Part shown: positions 8,825 through 19,054 of the stretch, one piece after another | Numbering within the stretch: position 1 is the first letter of the stretch | Layout of the letters: every line of letters starts with the position of its first letter | Assembly: GCF_002165375.2 (NCBI RefSeq) | Contig: NZ_CP032134.1 | Location: 1,054,001 to 1,118,000, forward strand | Direction of reading: 5' to 3' | From: Acinetobacter chinensis | GTDB taxonomy: Bacteria > Pseudomonadota > Gammaproteobacteria > Pseudomonadales > Moraxellaceae | Length of the DNA: 64,000 nucleotides | Position numbers and translations under genes: made by a program | The notes under the pieces: generated by a model | What the model was told of the DNA's origin: nothing | Databases searched by the model: none | Seen by the model: only the letters and a program-made list of their open reading frames with translations

Positions 8825-9111
8825 ATAAAAAATATTTAAATAGAGTTTAATATAATAAAAAAGCGCATATATTTTTATGGCGATTAAATTTTTTATTTAT
8901 ATTGTTTTGAAATAAAATTAAAACAAAAATTAAAAAATATATAATTTAAACTATTGTAATTAAATGTATTTTTATAATAAATTTAAAATAAAAAATTATA
9001 AATATAATTATTGTTATATGAAATATAAATGAATATATATAATGATTTTGACAAGGCATTTAAAATAATATTATTGTGTGAATAATATTGAGATTGTGTG
9101 ATTCAGTTAAC
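8825..9111. other. Very AT-rich gene-free stretch before the LuxR-type regulator
   Basis: Almost 290 bases made mostly of A and T, with no open frame of interest and no clear repeat. It presumably holds the promoter of the downstream regulator. Such DNA is a plausible target for H-NS-like silencing, but that is inference. Confidence 0.4.
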
Positions 9112-10272
9112 ATGAATGCTGAAAGTGAAAATGAAATTATTGGCTTGATTTATGATGCATCAATGAATGCTGCGGTATGGCAGCAGGTCATTGATCGTAT
9201 TGTTGAGCATACTCAGAGCAAAGCTGCCATTTTGACCGCAGTTGATCAGATGTATTCAGATTATGATTTTGTTTACAGCAACAACCTTCCTGCTGAAAGT
9301 ATTCTTGCCTATCAGGATGAGCGCATCAGTGTGATTGATATGCGGCTTCATGCACAGAAACTGCTTGATGTTGGGGTGGGAGAGCCTGAGCAGTTCAATC
9401 TGATGCATTATGCAGAGATGCCTGGTACTGATGAATATCTGTTTTATGAACGTTGTATGCGGCCTTCAGGAATTGGGCAGTTTTGTGCTGTATTGCTGGA
9501 ACATGGTCATTCGCGGTGGTCAGTGCTCGGTGTGCATCGTGCAAAGGATGCTCCTGCTTTTGAACGGCAGAATGTAGAATTTATTCATAGGATTTCCAAA
9601 CATTTGCGCCGTGGTCTTCAGATTCATCGTCAGCTGAGTATCGTTAAGCAGCAGAATCACAGTTTACAGAAGCTCCTTGATCATATGAGAACAGGTGTCA
9701 TGTTGCTGGATGAACAGCGCAGTCTGACTTATTCAAATCAGTGTGCTCAGAATATTCTGCAAAAATACAACCTTCTGTCACTGGATCGGTTTAATCGACT
9801 GATCGTACCTAAACATCAGCAGGAAAAGTTTGATCAGCTGGTGAATGGAATCTTTATAAATCCGGTGAATGCAGGCAGAGAAGTTGGAGGAGTCATCGCG
9901 ATTTCTGATGGCGTGGAGCGATCTTTAATGATCAGTGTTCTTCCATTTAATGATTCACAGAATCTGACAGATACCGTTATGGATACCTCAGAGAAACATG
10001 CTGCTATCTTTTTTACTGAAGTGGATCGCTGTTATTCACTTGAAAAAGCATATTTAAAACAGATGTTTGGTCTTGCCAGGCGTGAAATGGAACTGTGTGA
10101 ATACCTGGTTAATGGTTATAGCATAGAGGAAATTGCAGATACAGCAAAAATTACTTTGAGCACAGTCAGAACCTATATGAAGTATATATATGCGAAAACA
10201 GGCTGTAGTTCTCAGACGCAGCTGATTCATTTACTGATGGGCACGACAACCAATTTTGAACATATTCATTAA
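9112..10272 (+). CDS. LuxR-type transcriptional regulator
   Basis: A 386-residue protein whose last ~65 residues are a LuxR/GerE helix-turn-helix (FGLARREMELCEYLVNGYSI, then EEIADTAKITLSTVRTYMKY). The N-terminal ~300 residues have no motif I can name. The central segment (HMRTGVMLLDEQRSLTYSNQ) looks PAS-like, so it may sense a small molecule. I chose the ATG at 9112; an in-frame TTG at 9088 also exists and neither has a clear ribosome site. The gene follows the adhesin across an AT-rich gap, so it may regulate that locus, but nothing in the sequence proves it. Confidence 0.75.
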   Translation: MNAESENEIIGLIYDASMNAAVWQQVIDRIVEHTQSKAAILTAVDQMYSDYDFVYSNNLPAESILAYQDERISVIDMRLHAQKLLDVGVGEPEQFNLMHYAEMPGTDEYLFYERCMRPSGIGQFCAVLLEHGHSRWSVLGVHRAKDAPAFERQNVEFIHRISKHLRRGLQIHRQLSIVKQQNHSLQKLLDHMRTGVMLLDEQRSLTYSNQCAQNILQKYNLLSLDRFNRLIVPKHQQEKFDQLVNGIFINPVNAGREVGGVIAISDGVERSLMISVLPFNDSQNLTDTVMDTSEKHAAIFFTEVDRCYSLEKAYLKQMFGLARREMELCEYLVNGYSIEEIADTAKITLSTVRTYMKYIYAKTGCSSQTQLIHLLMGTTTNFEHIH

Positions 10273-10285
10273 TTTTGAAATGCTG

Positions 10286-10660
10286 TTATTTCAACAGAAT
10301 GATCAACCAGGTAAAAAATATAATGGCCTGAGCCACAAACTGAGCAGCACTCCCCATATCTTTTGCATTTTTAGAAAGTGGGTGGCGTTCCAGAGAGACA
10401 CGGTCAACCACAGCTTCCAGTGCAGAGTTGAACAGTTCCACGATGATTGCAAGTAAACAGACACCAATCATCAAAGCCTGTTCAACTGATGTGACATCAA
10501 CGAAAAAAGTAATTGGAATCAATATAATATTGAGCCAGACAATCTGACGGAAAGCGGCTTCATTCTGATAGGCTGCTTTGAAACCGGCAAGAGAATAACC
10601 TGTTGCATTCAGAATACGTTTAAAACCCGTTGTGCCTTTGTAGGGAGAATAGTTGCTCAT
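10286..10660 (-). CDS. dgkA: Diacylglycerol kinase (DgkA, integral membrane)
   Basis: A 124-residue small membrane kinase of normal length. It has the N-terminal GFKRILNATGYSLAGFKAA segment, three hydrophobic helices (roughly residues 38-55, 62-80 and 104-122) and the conserved catalytic stretch ELFNSALEAVVDRV. It recycles diacylglycerol left from membrane-derived oligosaccharide or lipid A modification into phosphatidic acid. It is convergent with the LuxR-type gene, with only 13 bases between the stop codons and no separate terminator visible. It is unrelated in fold to the YegS-type kinase at 990. Confidence 0.95.
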   Translation of the reverse strand: MSNYSPYKGTTGFKRILNATGYSLAGFKAAYQNEAAFRQIVWLNIILIPITFFVDVTSVEQALMIGVCLLAIIVELFNSALEAVVDRVSLERHPLSKNAKDMGSAAQFVAQAIIFFTWLIILLK

Positions 10661-10775
10661 AAGCCAAAAAGTAAAAGTTTAAAATACTGTCGTATTTTAA
10701 ACTTAATTAAGGCTTAAATTTAGTTTATTTTTCAATGTTTTTAGACATATTTAAAGATGAAAAGCTGTATCTGGC

Positions 10776-11912
10776 TCACTGAGCAGTTTTCTGAAAATTA
10801 TTCAGTGCCTTACGTCCCAGTCCTGGATCATCGGTAAAGACCCCATCCACACCTGCTTTAAAATACATCTCAAGCTCTTTCATGGCTCCTGCTTCACAGC
10901 GTTTTGATGCATCTGCAAGTGCTGTACTGCACTTCAGGTCTGGTGCAAGAAAGTTATTTTCAGGGCGGAAAGTATAAGGATGTACTTTTAAACCAGCGGC
11001 ATGAGCATCTTTGACAAAATCAGACGGTGCGGTATAGGTTGCATTAAAAATATAGGATTTTGCCGGTCCTGCACCATCTGCATATTTTGCAATATCTTTC
11101 AGTCCCTGAGCAGTTGCCATTTCTCCATAGGTCAGGGGAGTACCGTTCAGCACAAAGTCGGCAGGGCGTAACAGTTTGCTGTCAAACAGCTGAATAATTC
11201 TGGCATTTTTAATGGACTTATGCAGGGCAAGCTGGTCTTTCAGATATTTCAGATTGGAGACTTCAAAGGACTGAAGGTACACAGGAGCAATATCACGGGT
11301 ATAGGCATGCTGTGCCAGTGTTTTTAACAGTGGATCTTCCAGCCCCAGTTTCTTTTGCTGAAAATAACTCGGATGTTTTGTTTCAATATATAAGCCAACA
11401 ATTTTTCCTGTTTTTTTATAGTGAGCTTCTGCCAGATCAATAATCTGATCAAGTGTCGGGATGTTGAACTGGTCATTGTATCTGACATTGTCAGGGCGGA
11501 GCTCAGGAATCCGTTCGCGGGCTTTAATCTGATTCAGCTCGCTGAGCGTGAAGTCTTCAGTAAACCAGCCGGTGAGTGGTACACCATCAATGGATTTTGT
11601 CTGTTTCCGGTCAGCAAACTGAGAAAGTGTACTGACATTGCTGGTTCCACCAATTTCATTTTCATGTCGTGCAACCAGGTAACCATCTTTGGTGGAGACC
11701 AGATCCGGTTCAATGAAGTCTGCGCCATCATCAATCGCCTGCTGATAGGCTGCCAGAGTATGTTCTGGGCGTAAGGCACTGGCACCACGATGCCCAATGA
11801 TCAGCAGTTCAGATTTCTGACCAGGGGTGGTGACCTTTACGCTTTTGTCATCATCATTGCAGCCTGACAGACAGACCAGGCTGAATACAGTTAAAGCAAT
11901 TCTTTTTTTCAT
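10776..11912 (-). CDS. glpQ: Glycerophosphodiester phosphodiesterase, lipoprotein
   Basis: A 378-residue GDPD-family enzyme. The N-terminus MKKRIALTVFSLVCLSGC is a lipoprotein signal with lipobox LSGC. GHRGASALRPEHTLAAYQQA carries the active-site HRG and the NT/EHT block, DFIEPDLVSTKDG the metal-binding E and D, and VDGVFTDDPG the C-terminal signature. It hydrolyses deacylated phospholipids to glycerol-3-phosphate in the periplasm. I chose the ATG at 11912 because the signal then begins MKK; an upstream in-frame ATG at 11930 would add six residues. Length is close to the periplasmic GlpQ class. Confidence 0.88.
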   Translation of the reverse strand: MKKRIALTVFSLVCLSGCNDDDKSVKVTTPGQKSELLIIGHRGASALRPEHTLAAYQQAIDDGADFIEPDLVSTKDGYLVARHENEIGGTSNVSTLSQFADRKQTKSIDGVPLTGWFTEDFTLSELNQIKARERIPELRPDNVRYNDQFNIPTLDQIIDLAEAHYKKTGKIVGLYIETKHPSYFQQKKLGLEDPLLKTLAQHAYTRDIAPVYLQSFEVSNLKYLKDQLALHKSIKNARIIQLFDSKLLRPADFVLNGTPLTYGEMATAQGLKDIAKYADGAGPAKSYIFNATYTAPSDFVKDAHAAGLKVHPYTFRPENNFLAPDLKCSTALADASKRCEAGAMKELEMYFKAGVDGVFTDDPGLGRKALNNFQKTAQ

Positions 11913-12206
11913 GATTATTGTGCTGTCCATAAAATGTTTTCAGGAAGTTTGGTGTTGATTCCTGAGTCAGTTTTATGTGAGCAGACTGCATTTAGATGAC
12001 AATTCGCAAAAAGACACAAAGCGTTACTGTTCAACGTCACGCAGTTTCTTCATATTGTCTCCATAATCTGAATATATTTCTGTGATTATGTAAGTGATTC
12101 TTATTATTTTTAACTTTAGTCACTGAATCTTCTTAAAAATTTGTTAAGCTTTCCTGGATAGAGCTGATCTGATTTTTCTCCAGAACCTTATACTGCGACG
12201 GGACAT

Positions 12207-15200
12207 ATGCTGTCTAAATTTTTTATCCAACGACCCATTTTTGCAGGTGTTCTGGCGATTATCGTCATGGCACTGGGTATCTTTGCTGTACTGAATTTAC
12301 CTGTAGAGCGTTATCCAGATATTGCTCCTCCCCGGATTACGGTTTCCACGACTTATACGGGTGCAGATGCAGCTACGGTCGAAGAAAGTGTCACGCAGGT
12401 GCTGGAACAGCAGATTAAAGGAATTGATCATCTGCTGTATTTCAGTTCCAGCAGTGATTCATCAGGGCGTGCCCGTATCAGCCTGAGCTTTGAAAATGGA
12501 ACAGATCCGGACACCGCTCAGGTTCAGGTCCAGAACAGTATTAATGGTGTCATGAACCGTTTGCCGGATGATGTACAGCGTCAGGGTGTGACGGTGAATA
12601 AATCGCTCGGTGATACTTTTATGGTGGTGGGTCTGTATGACCAGACAGGTAAAAGTAACAATATTGAGCTGGGGGATTATCTTGCTGATCATATAGAGCA
12701 GGAGATTTCACGGATTGAAGGCGTGGGCGAGGTGGATGTTTTTGGTTCACAGTATGCAATGCGTATCTGGCTGAATCCGAATCTGCTACGCCAGTATCAG
12801 TTAATGCCTTCAGATGTCCGGGCAGCCATTGAAGCTCAGAATACTCAGGTGGCAGCAGGGGGAGTCGGTGATTTACCCGTCGTGCAGGATCAGTATCTGA
12901 ATGCTAAAGTCACAGCAGGTTCACGTTTAAAAACAGTCGAAGAATTTCAGAATATTATTATTAAGTCTTCAACAGGCGGACAGTACGTTTATTTAAAAGA
13001 TGTGGCTCGGGTTGAACTCGGTGCAGAAAATTATCAGACATTCAACACCATCAACGGTTATCCATCTTCAGGTATGGGGATTTCACTGTCGTCGGGTGCC
13101 AATGCACTGGCAACCTCCGCTCAGATAAAAGCTGAACTGACCCGAATTTCTGAGAAACTGCCGCAAGGTTATAAAATTGTTTATCCACGAGACAATACGC
13201 CCTTTGTTCAGGAATCCATCAAGGAGGTCGTAAAGACCCTGTTTGAAGCAATCCTGCTGGTGGTTATTGTCATGTTTGTTTTTCTGCAAAGCTGGCGTGC
13301 AACCTTAATTCCGGCCATTACCGTACCCATTGTCATACTGGGAACATTTGCAGTGCTGTTCGCTTTAGGCATGAGTATCAATACACTGACGCTGTTTGCT
13401 CTGGTGCTGGCAATCGGTCTGCTGGTGGATGATGCGATTGTGGTGGTGGAAAATGTTGAACGGCTGATGCATGAGCAGCAGATGACTGCAAAGCAGGCTT
13501 CAATTGCTTCAATGCAGGAAATGACGGGTGCGCTGATTGGGATTACCGTGGTTTTGACTGCAGTTTTTATTCCAATGGCTTTTTTTACAGGGTCAACCGG
13601 AGTGATTTACCGTCAGTTTTCCATCACGCTGGTAACAACCATGAGCCTGTCTTTAATGGTGGCACTGGTGCTGACACCGGCTCTGTGTGCTTTGATTCTG
13701 AAACCCGATCCTAAACCTGCCAGATGGGCAGTATGGTTCAATCAGCAACTTGAATGTCTGAAACAGCGTTATCTGACGCTTATACAGAAAACCTTGCAGT
13801 TAAAATGGGTGATCCTGGTGCTGTTTGCAGGATTGATTGCCGTTTTTGCACTGTTCTATAGAGGCTTACCGACCAGTTTTATTCCCAGTGAAGATCAGGG
13901 TGTGCTGAGTGTGCAGTTCAGGCTGGCTGAAGGTGCTCCTATGTCCAGCAGCCGGATAGTGGGTGAAGACATCCGTAAATATTTTCTGGAACAGGAAAAG
14001 CAGAATGTTGAAATTGTACTGATTCGTTATGGACGAAATTTCTCAGGAACAGGACAGAACTTAGGCACAGGATTTGTTGCACTGAAACACTGGGATGAGC
14101 GTCCGGACAGTCAGAATTCTGCTCAGGCAATCCGTGAACGGGCTGTAAAATATTTCAGACAGAACCGTAATGCCACCATTACTGTCATGCTGCCTTCTTC
14201 GGTCAGTGGTCTGGGTGACAGTAACAGTCTGGAATTCTGGATTCAGGATATCAATGGACAGGGGCGTCAGTTCCTGGATCAGCAGTTCAATGCATTACAG
14301 AAACAGTCTGCACAGTTTAAAAGTTTTGAAAACCTGGACAAAAAATCCAATCCAGATAAAGCGAAACTGAAAATCCATGTCAATCAGAAACAGGCGATGG
14401 CTAACGGTTTAAATCAGGCGGCAATCAACAGTACGCTGTCTGCGGCATGGGGCGGAAATTACGTCAATGACTTCATTGACCGTGGTCGGATCAAAAGGGT
14501 GATGATGCAGGGGGATGCAGAATTTCGCTCAAAACCGGAAGATTTACAGTACTGGACTGTACGTAACAGCGCAGGTCAGATGATTCCGTTCAGTAATTTT
14601 GCCACGATAGACTGGGAGGGTGGACCGGATGTTGTTAACCGTTTTCAGGGCTATTCTGCTTTGCAGATGGAAGCTGATACTGCAAAACATACCAGTTCAG
14701 GGACTGCCATGAAGGATATCCAGAATATGGTTGCCACGCACGAGGGCATAGATGTCGCCTGGAGTGGGCTGTCCTATCAGGAACAGAAATCCAGCAGTCA
14801 GGCAATCTGGCTGTATCTGATATCCGTTGGGTTTATTTTCCTGTGTCTGGCGGCACTGTATGAAAGCTGGTCCATTCCAACAGCAGTGATTGCCTCAATT
14901 CCACTGGGGATTGGCGGTAATATCCTGTTCAGTCATGTGGCTGGATTTCCAAATGACATTTATTTCCAGATTGCATTGCTGACCACGATTGGACTGTCCT
15001 GTAAAAATGCCATATTAATTGTGGAGTTTGCTGCAATGGCTCAGGAGCAGGGCAAAACTGCTCTGCAGGCTGCAGTTGAAGGTGCGGGATTACGTTTACG
15101 CCCAATTCTGATGACTTCACTGGCATTTGGTGCAGGCGTTATTCCTTTGGTCATTGCATCTGGGGCGGGTGCTGCAAGCCGTCAGGAAATTGGGGTCAGT

Positions 15201-15311
15201 GTGCTGGGTGGGGTGATTTTTGGTACCGTACTGGTCCTGATTTTTATTCCATTTATGTATGTTTTGGTTCGGACAGTATTTAAAGCTGGACGGGCAACAG
15301 ATCATGACTGA
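12207..15311 (+). CDS. RND-family (HAE1-type) efflux permease, orphan
   Basis: A 1034-residue inner-membrane RND transporter. It starts MLSKFFIQRPIFAGVLAI, has the two large periplasmic loops and twelve predicted helices. The proton-relay aspartate pair is in GLLVDDAIVVVEN, and the second-half GLSCKNAILIVEFA contains the essential lysine. It resembles AcrB/AdeB-type multidrug exporters. No membrane-fusion protein or outer-membrane channel gene lies next to it, so it must borrow partners encoded elsewhere. Orphan RND pumps are known in Acinetobacter, but I cannot say which one this is. The 270 bases upstream contain no gene. Confidence 0.9.
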   Translation: MLSKFFIQRPIFAGVLAIIVMALGIFAVLNLPVERYPDIAPPRITVSTTYTGADAATVEESVTQVLEQQIKGIDHLLYFSSSSDSSGRARISLSFENGTDPDTAQVQVQNSINGVMNRLPDDVQRQGVTVNKSLGDTFMVVGLYDQTGKSNNIELGDYLADHIEQEISRIEGVGEVDVFGSQYAMRIWLNPNLLRQYQLMPSDVRAAIEAQNTQVAAGGVGDLPVVQDQYLNAKVTAGSRLKTVEEFQNIIIKSSTGGQYVYLKDVARVELGAENYQTFNTINGYPSSGMGISLSSGANALATSAQIKAELTRISEKLPQGYKIVYPRDNTPFVQESIKEVVKTLFEAILLVVIVMFVFLQSWRATLIPAITVPIVILGTFAVLFALGMSINTLTLFALVLAIGLLVDDAIVVVENVERLMHEQQMTAKQASIASMQEMTGALIGITVVLTAVFIPMAFFTGSTGVIYRQFSITLVTTMSLSLMVALVLTPALCALILKPDPKPARWAVWFNQQLECLKQRYLTLIQKTLQLKWVILVLFAGLIAVFALFYRGLPTSFIPSEDQGVLSVQFRLAEGAPMSSSRIVGEDIRKYFLEQEKQNVEIVLIRYGRNFSGTGQNLGTGFVALKHWDERPDSQNSAQAIRERAVKYFRQNRNATITVMLPSSVSGLGDSNSLEFWIQDINGQGRQFLDQQFNALQKQSAQFKSFENLDKKSNPDKAKLKIHVNQKQAMANGLNQAAINSTLSAAWGGNYVNDFIDRGRIKRVMMQGDAEFRSKPEDLQYWTVRNSAGQMIPFSNFATIDWEGGPDVVNRFQGYSALQMEADTAKHTSSGTAMKDIQNMVATHEGIDVAWSGLSYQEQKSSSQAIWLYLISVGFIFLCLAALYESWSIPTAVIASIPLGIGGNILFSHVAGFPNDIYFQIALLTTIGLSCKNAILIVEFAAMAQEQGKTALQAAVEGAGLRLRPILMTSLAFGAGVIPLVIASGAGAASRQEIGVSVLGGVIFGTVLVLIFIPFMYVLVRTVFKAGRATDHD

Positions 15312-15558
15312 TCTGTCTGAACGCTGAGTAAAGTTTTGTAGTTCAGGTTGAGTAACCGGTCTGATCTTTGTAGTATTGCCACGCCGTATAAACGGTAAAC
15401 AGAGGATTCCATCAGCAAATGGACAGTCATAGTCGTAATTTTAGTTATTTAACTGATTTTTCAAACATAAATTCCATAAAGACAACCGTCAAAGAATTCT
15501 CTGTATAACCATTATCACAGTGTTCTTATGATTGGTTGATCAAAAATAAGGACACATG

Positions 15559-16908
15559 ATGAGCTACAACAACTTCATATTTCTATTAAATGATGCATTG
15601 GAACATCAGCACATTCAGCGAGCACTGGATGCTGTTAAAACATTTAAAGCTGCAGACCTTGCAGATGTACTGACACAACTGCCACAGCAAAGCGGATTGC
15701 TGCTGCTTCAGCATTTGCCAGATCGGGCTTATATTTTCAGTTATTTAAAACCTGTGGAACAGGCTCGGTTTATGGCAGTGCTTGATCATAAACTGCTTGT
15801 GTCCCTGTTTGAAGACATGCCCTCCGACCGCCGTGTCGATGTTTTTAAACGGCTGAATACCGAACAGCAGAACACCCTGTTACCTGTCCTGGCTCAGGCA
15901 GAACGTGAAGATATCCGTAAACTGGCTGCCTATAAAGAAGGGACAGCTGGTGCAATCATGAGCTCTGAATACGCCACGCTGAAACCTGGTATGACCGTGA
16001 TGGAAGCAATCAGAATGTTGCGGGAAGAAGCACCCGATACTGAAACCATTTACTTTGCTTATGTGCTGGACGATTTACGCAGACTGCTGGGCGTACTGTC
16101 CTTAAAGGAACTGATCCTGGGACGGGAAGATCAGAACATCAATGAACTGATGACCACAGATATTCTTCAGGCAAAGGTCAGTGATGATCAGGATGATGTG
16201 GCAAAACTGATTGCCCGTTACGATCTGCTTGCACTGCCTGTGGTTGATGATGCAGGCATTATGCTTGGAATTGTAACCTATGATGATGCAATGGATGTTG
16301 CAAGTGATGAAGCAACAGAAGACTTTTTAAAATCAGGGGCAATTCAGGCAGATGATAAGCTGAGTCTGAAAACTGCACCTGTGTTTCAGCTGTATCAGAA
16401 ACGGGTTTACTGGCTGGTGATTCTGGTTTTTGGCAGTCTGCTGTCAGGGATCGGGATTGCTCACTTTGAAGATATTATTGCGGCGCACATCGTACTGGTG
16501 TTTTTTCTGCCCTTACTGGTGGGCAGTGGCGGTAACGCCGGCTCTCAGTCTGCAACCCTGATGGTCAGAGCACTAGCCACAGGTGATGTTCAGTTTAAAG
16601 ACTGGTTCTATTTACTGGGCAGAGAAAGCCTGGTTGCACTGTGCTTAGGTGGCACAATGGCATTTGCAGTCTCTGTACTCGGTTATATCCGTGGCGATGA
16701 AATGGTCGCCCTGGTTCTGGCTTTAAGTATGATGGGAATCGTTATGCTGGGTTGTCTGATTGGGATGAGTCTGCCTTTTGTGCTGAATAAAATCGGGCTT
16801 GATCCTGCCAGTGCCTCTGCACCGCTGGTCACTTCCATCTGTGATGCAACAGGCGTACTCGTCTATCTCTTTATTGCTTCCCAGATTCTTTCAGGCGTTT
16901 CTGTCTGA
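15559..16908 (+). CDS. mgtE: Magnesium transporter MgtE
   Basis: A 449-residue MgtE. The N-terminal superhelical domain (about 1-130) contains TAGAIMSSEYATL at its end. A CBS pair (about 135-255) follows. The C-terminal membrane domain (about 280-449) has the conserved LLVGSGGNAGSQSATLMVRA block. It is a Mg2+ channel gated by the cytosolic domains. Two adjacent ATGs occur at 15556 and 15559; AAGGA at 15548-15552 is better spaced for the second. The 244-base leader has no Mg-sensing riboswitch that I can recognise. Confidence 0.92.
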   Translation: MSYNNFIFLLNDALEHQHIQRALDAVKTFKAADLADVLTQLPQQSGLLLLQHLPDRAYIFSYLKPVEQARFMAVLDHKLLVSLFEDMPSDRRVDVFKRLNTEQQNTLLPVLAQAEREDIRKLAAYKEGTAGAIMSSEYATLKPGMTVMEAIRMLREEAPDTETIYFAYVLDDLRRLLGVLSLKELILGREDQNINELMTTDILQAKVSDDQDDVAKLIARYDLLALPVVDDAGIMLGIVTYDDAMDVASDEATEDFLKSGAIQADDKLSLKTAPVFQLYQKRVYWLVILVFGSLLSGIGIAHFEDIIAAHIVLVFFLPLLVGSGGNAGSQSATLMVRALATGDVQFKDWFYLLGRESLVALCLGGTMAFAVSVLGYIRGDEMVALVLALSMMGIVMLGCLIGMSLPFVLNKIGLDPASASAPLVTSICDATGVLVYLFIASQILSGVSV

Positions 16909-16962
16909 ATTATTTTTTTTATACAGATATTTATTGAATTTTCAGTAAAATTAACAGGAAAT

Positions 16963-17568
16963 ATGCAGAGAAATAAAAGAATGCCAGAGCCTTTACAGCA
17001 AAAAAAATTATCAACCCAGGAAGTGATCAGGCTTGAACGGGATCTTGCAAAATTTGCCAATATGATGGACTCCGTAGTCCGCATTCCATTTACTAAACAG
17101 GGAGTAGGGGCAGATGCAGCACTCAGTACGATACCTGTTGCCGGTGATGTCGCAGGTTTTGCCCTGACCTGTTATGCCGTGTTCAAGGCAAAGCAGATCG
17201 GTGTGCCACAGGCGAAACTGAATGGTGTGATGAAACTGGCAGCAATGGATGCTGTGGTTGGGTTTATTCCCTTTGTTGGAACCATATTTGATATTTTTAT
17301 CCGTCCAAGCCGCAAAGCACTGGATGTTGTTCATGAACATATCCGGACTGAATATCAGATTCAAAGCGAAGACCATGTTGTTCATCCATTTCTGCATGAA
17401 AAACTGGAACAGAAACAGCAGAATTCTGCCTTCTGGCGCAACCCCGTGGTTGCATGGTGTTGGCTTCATATCCCGGATCTGCTGGGGCTGATTGTACTGG
17501 TGTGTATAGCTGCGGCTGCATGGTTTGGAATTTCCATGTTATGGGAATGGTACCAGGGAGTGAAATAA
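16963..17568 (+). CDS. DUF4112 domain protein
   Basis: A 201-residue protein with the DUF4112 signature: LERDLAKFANMMDSVVRIPF, then GADAALSTIPVAGDVAGFAL and DAVVGFIPFVGTIFDIFIR. A hydrophobic segment near the C-terminus (residues ~168-190) and two helical hairpins rich in Gly and Pro suggest a membrane protein. The function is unknown for the family. It lies 54 bases after mgtE in the same direction and could be co-transcribed with it. Confidence 0.75.
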   Translation: MQRNKRMPEPLQQKKLSTQEVIRLERDLAKFANMMDSVVRIPFTKQGVGADAALSTIPVAGDVAGFALTCYAVFKAKQIGVPQAKLNGVMKLAAMDAVVGFIPFVGTIFDIFIRPSRKALDVVHEHIRTEYQIQSEDHVVHPFLHEKLEQKQQNSAFWRNPVVAWCWLHIPDLLGLIVLVCIAAAAWFGISMLWEWYQGVK

Positions 17569-17643
17569 ACTGAACAGATCCTGTGTTGAAACAGTCAGAC
17601 AGTCATGGAAGGCATCTCCAAAAATTAAAAAACAGGGAAGAAA

Positions 17644-17985
17644 ATGATTACAGCAAATTTACCGGCAATAGATTTTGAGCAGACACAGCGTTTTTATGAA
17701 CACTTAGGATTTGAATGTGACTATCGTTCAGATGAATGGATGATTATGAACCGCGATGGCATGTTGCTTGAATTTTTCCATCATCCAGAGCTTGACCCGA
17801 AACAGTCATGGCACAGTGCCTGTATCCGTGTGGAAAATATGGAACATTATTTTCAGGAATGGAAAACTGTGGCGTGGCAGAATTTTTCAGGTGCAGCCAT
17901 TACAGAGATTGAACATCTGGATGAAATCAGCCTGTTCTGTGTTATAGATATGAATGGCAGTCTTTTGCGCTGCATTCAGCAATAA
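17644..17985 (+). CDS. VOC / bleomycin-resistance-like protein
   Basis: A 113-residue single-module protein of the vicinal oxygen chelate superfamily. It begins ITANLPAIDFEQTQRFYEHL, has the internal strand MLLEFFHHPEL and the final DMNGSLLRCIQ. Size and start match small bleomycin-binding/glyoxalase-like proteins. Members can bind bleomycin-type drugs or act as metal enzymes; the substrate is not inferable, so a resistance role should not be assumed. A strong terminator follows immediately. Confidence 0.7.
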   Translation: MITANLPAIDFEQTQRFYEHLGFECDYRSDEWMIMNRDGMLLEFFHHPELDPKQSWHSACIRVENMEHYFQEWKTVAWQNFSGAAITEIEHLDEISLFCVIDMNGSLLRCIQQ

Positions 17986-18012
17986 AAAAAGCCTCAGACT
18001 GAGGCTTTTTTT
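17984..18012. terminator. Bidirectional terminator between VOC gene and htpX
   Basis: GCCTCA-GAC-TGAGGC with an A run before and a T run after. It lies between two convergent genes and can serve both. Confidence 0.9.
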
Positions 18013-18035
18013 ATTATTTCAAACAGAATAATAAC

Positions 18036-18941
18036 TTAAGGGCAGTTCAGTTGCTGCAGAGCGGCAACACGCTGCTCAATTGTAGGGTGGGTCTGGAAAA
18101 GAGCAGCCAGGCTGAAACCCTGTTCCTTACCTTCCGCAATCGCAAAGGCTTTCATTTCTTTAGGCATCTGATCAGGCATTTCTGATTCTGCCTGTAAACG
18201 CAATAATGCAGAAATCATGGCCTGTTTACCTGCCAGACGTGCACCTGCCTCATCTGCACGGTATTCACGGTAGCGTGAGAACCACATCACAATTGCTGAC
18301 GCCAGAATACCGAATACGATATCAAGGACAATGGTAATACCGAAATAAGCCAGTCCTGGTGCTTCACCATCTTCACGACCAAATACGTTACGGTCAATAA
18401 AGTCACCGACTACACGTGCAAAGAACATTACAAAGGCGTTGACCACACCCTGAACCAGGGCAAGTGTCACCATATCACCGTTTGCAACGTGCCCGATTTC
18501 GTGGGCAAGTACTGCACGCAGTTCATCTTTGTTCATGCGCTCAAGCAGTCCTGTGGAAACGGCAACGAGTGCATCGTTTTTATTCCACCCTGTTGCAAAG
18601 GCATTGGACTGATATGAAGGGAAAATACCGACTTCAGGCATATTGATACCTGAACGTTGCGCCAGCTGGGCAACTTCCTGCACGAGCCATGCTTCTGCCT
18701 GGTTGCGTGGAGCATTCGGGTCAATGAGTTCAGTGCCAGTTGATTTTTTCGCCATCCATTTAGACATGAACAGGGAAATTAAAGAGCCAACCATACCAAA
18801 AACAAAACAGATGACTAACAGGTTGCCCAGATTCAGACCACCAGCGCCATGATAACTACCGACACCGAAGAGCGACAGAATAATGCCAGCTACAACCAGT
18901 ACCGCGAGGTTGGTTAGCAAAAACAAACCAATCCGCATCAT
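18036..18941 (-). CDS. htpX: Membrane protease HtpX
   Basis: A 301-residue zinc metalloprotease. It has two N-terminal membrane helices (residues ~5-25 and 38-58), the HEIGH zinc motif in AVLAHEIGHVANGD near residue 143, two more helices and the EYRADEAGA third-ligand block. It degrades misfolded membrane proteins together with FtsH. Length matches the E. coli protein closely. It starts with two adjacent ATGs (18941 and 18938). Confidence 0.96.
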   Translation of the reverse strand: MMRIGLFLLTNLAVLVVAGIILSLFGVGSYHGAGGLNLGNLLVICFVFGMVGSLISLFMSKWMAKKSTGTELIDPNAPRNQAEAWLVQEVAQLAQRSGINMPEVGIFPSYQSNAFATGWNKNDALVAVSTGLLERMNKDELRAVLAHEIGHVANGDMVTLALVQGVVNAFVMFFARVVGDFIDRNVFGREDGEAPGLAYFGITIVLDIVFGILASAIVMWFSRYREYRADEAGARLAGKQAMISALLRLQAESEMPDQMPKEMKAFAIAEGKEQGFSLAALFQTHPTIEQRVAALQQLNCP

Positions 18942-19054
18942 TGAGAAAACCCTCTTATGATAAAAAAATAATCTGATTTATTAATTACAAATCATAAAGG
19001 TCAATATGCGGTGTAAAACCCAAAAATTCAAGCAGAAAAATATAAAAATCTGGA

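Noticed and set aside
15312..15555. Possible magnesium riboswitch before mgtE
   Set aside because: The leader has no sequence blocks or pairing that I can match to the M-box or another known Mg sensor; only its position suggested it.
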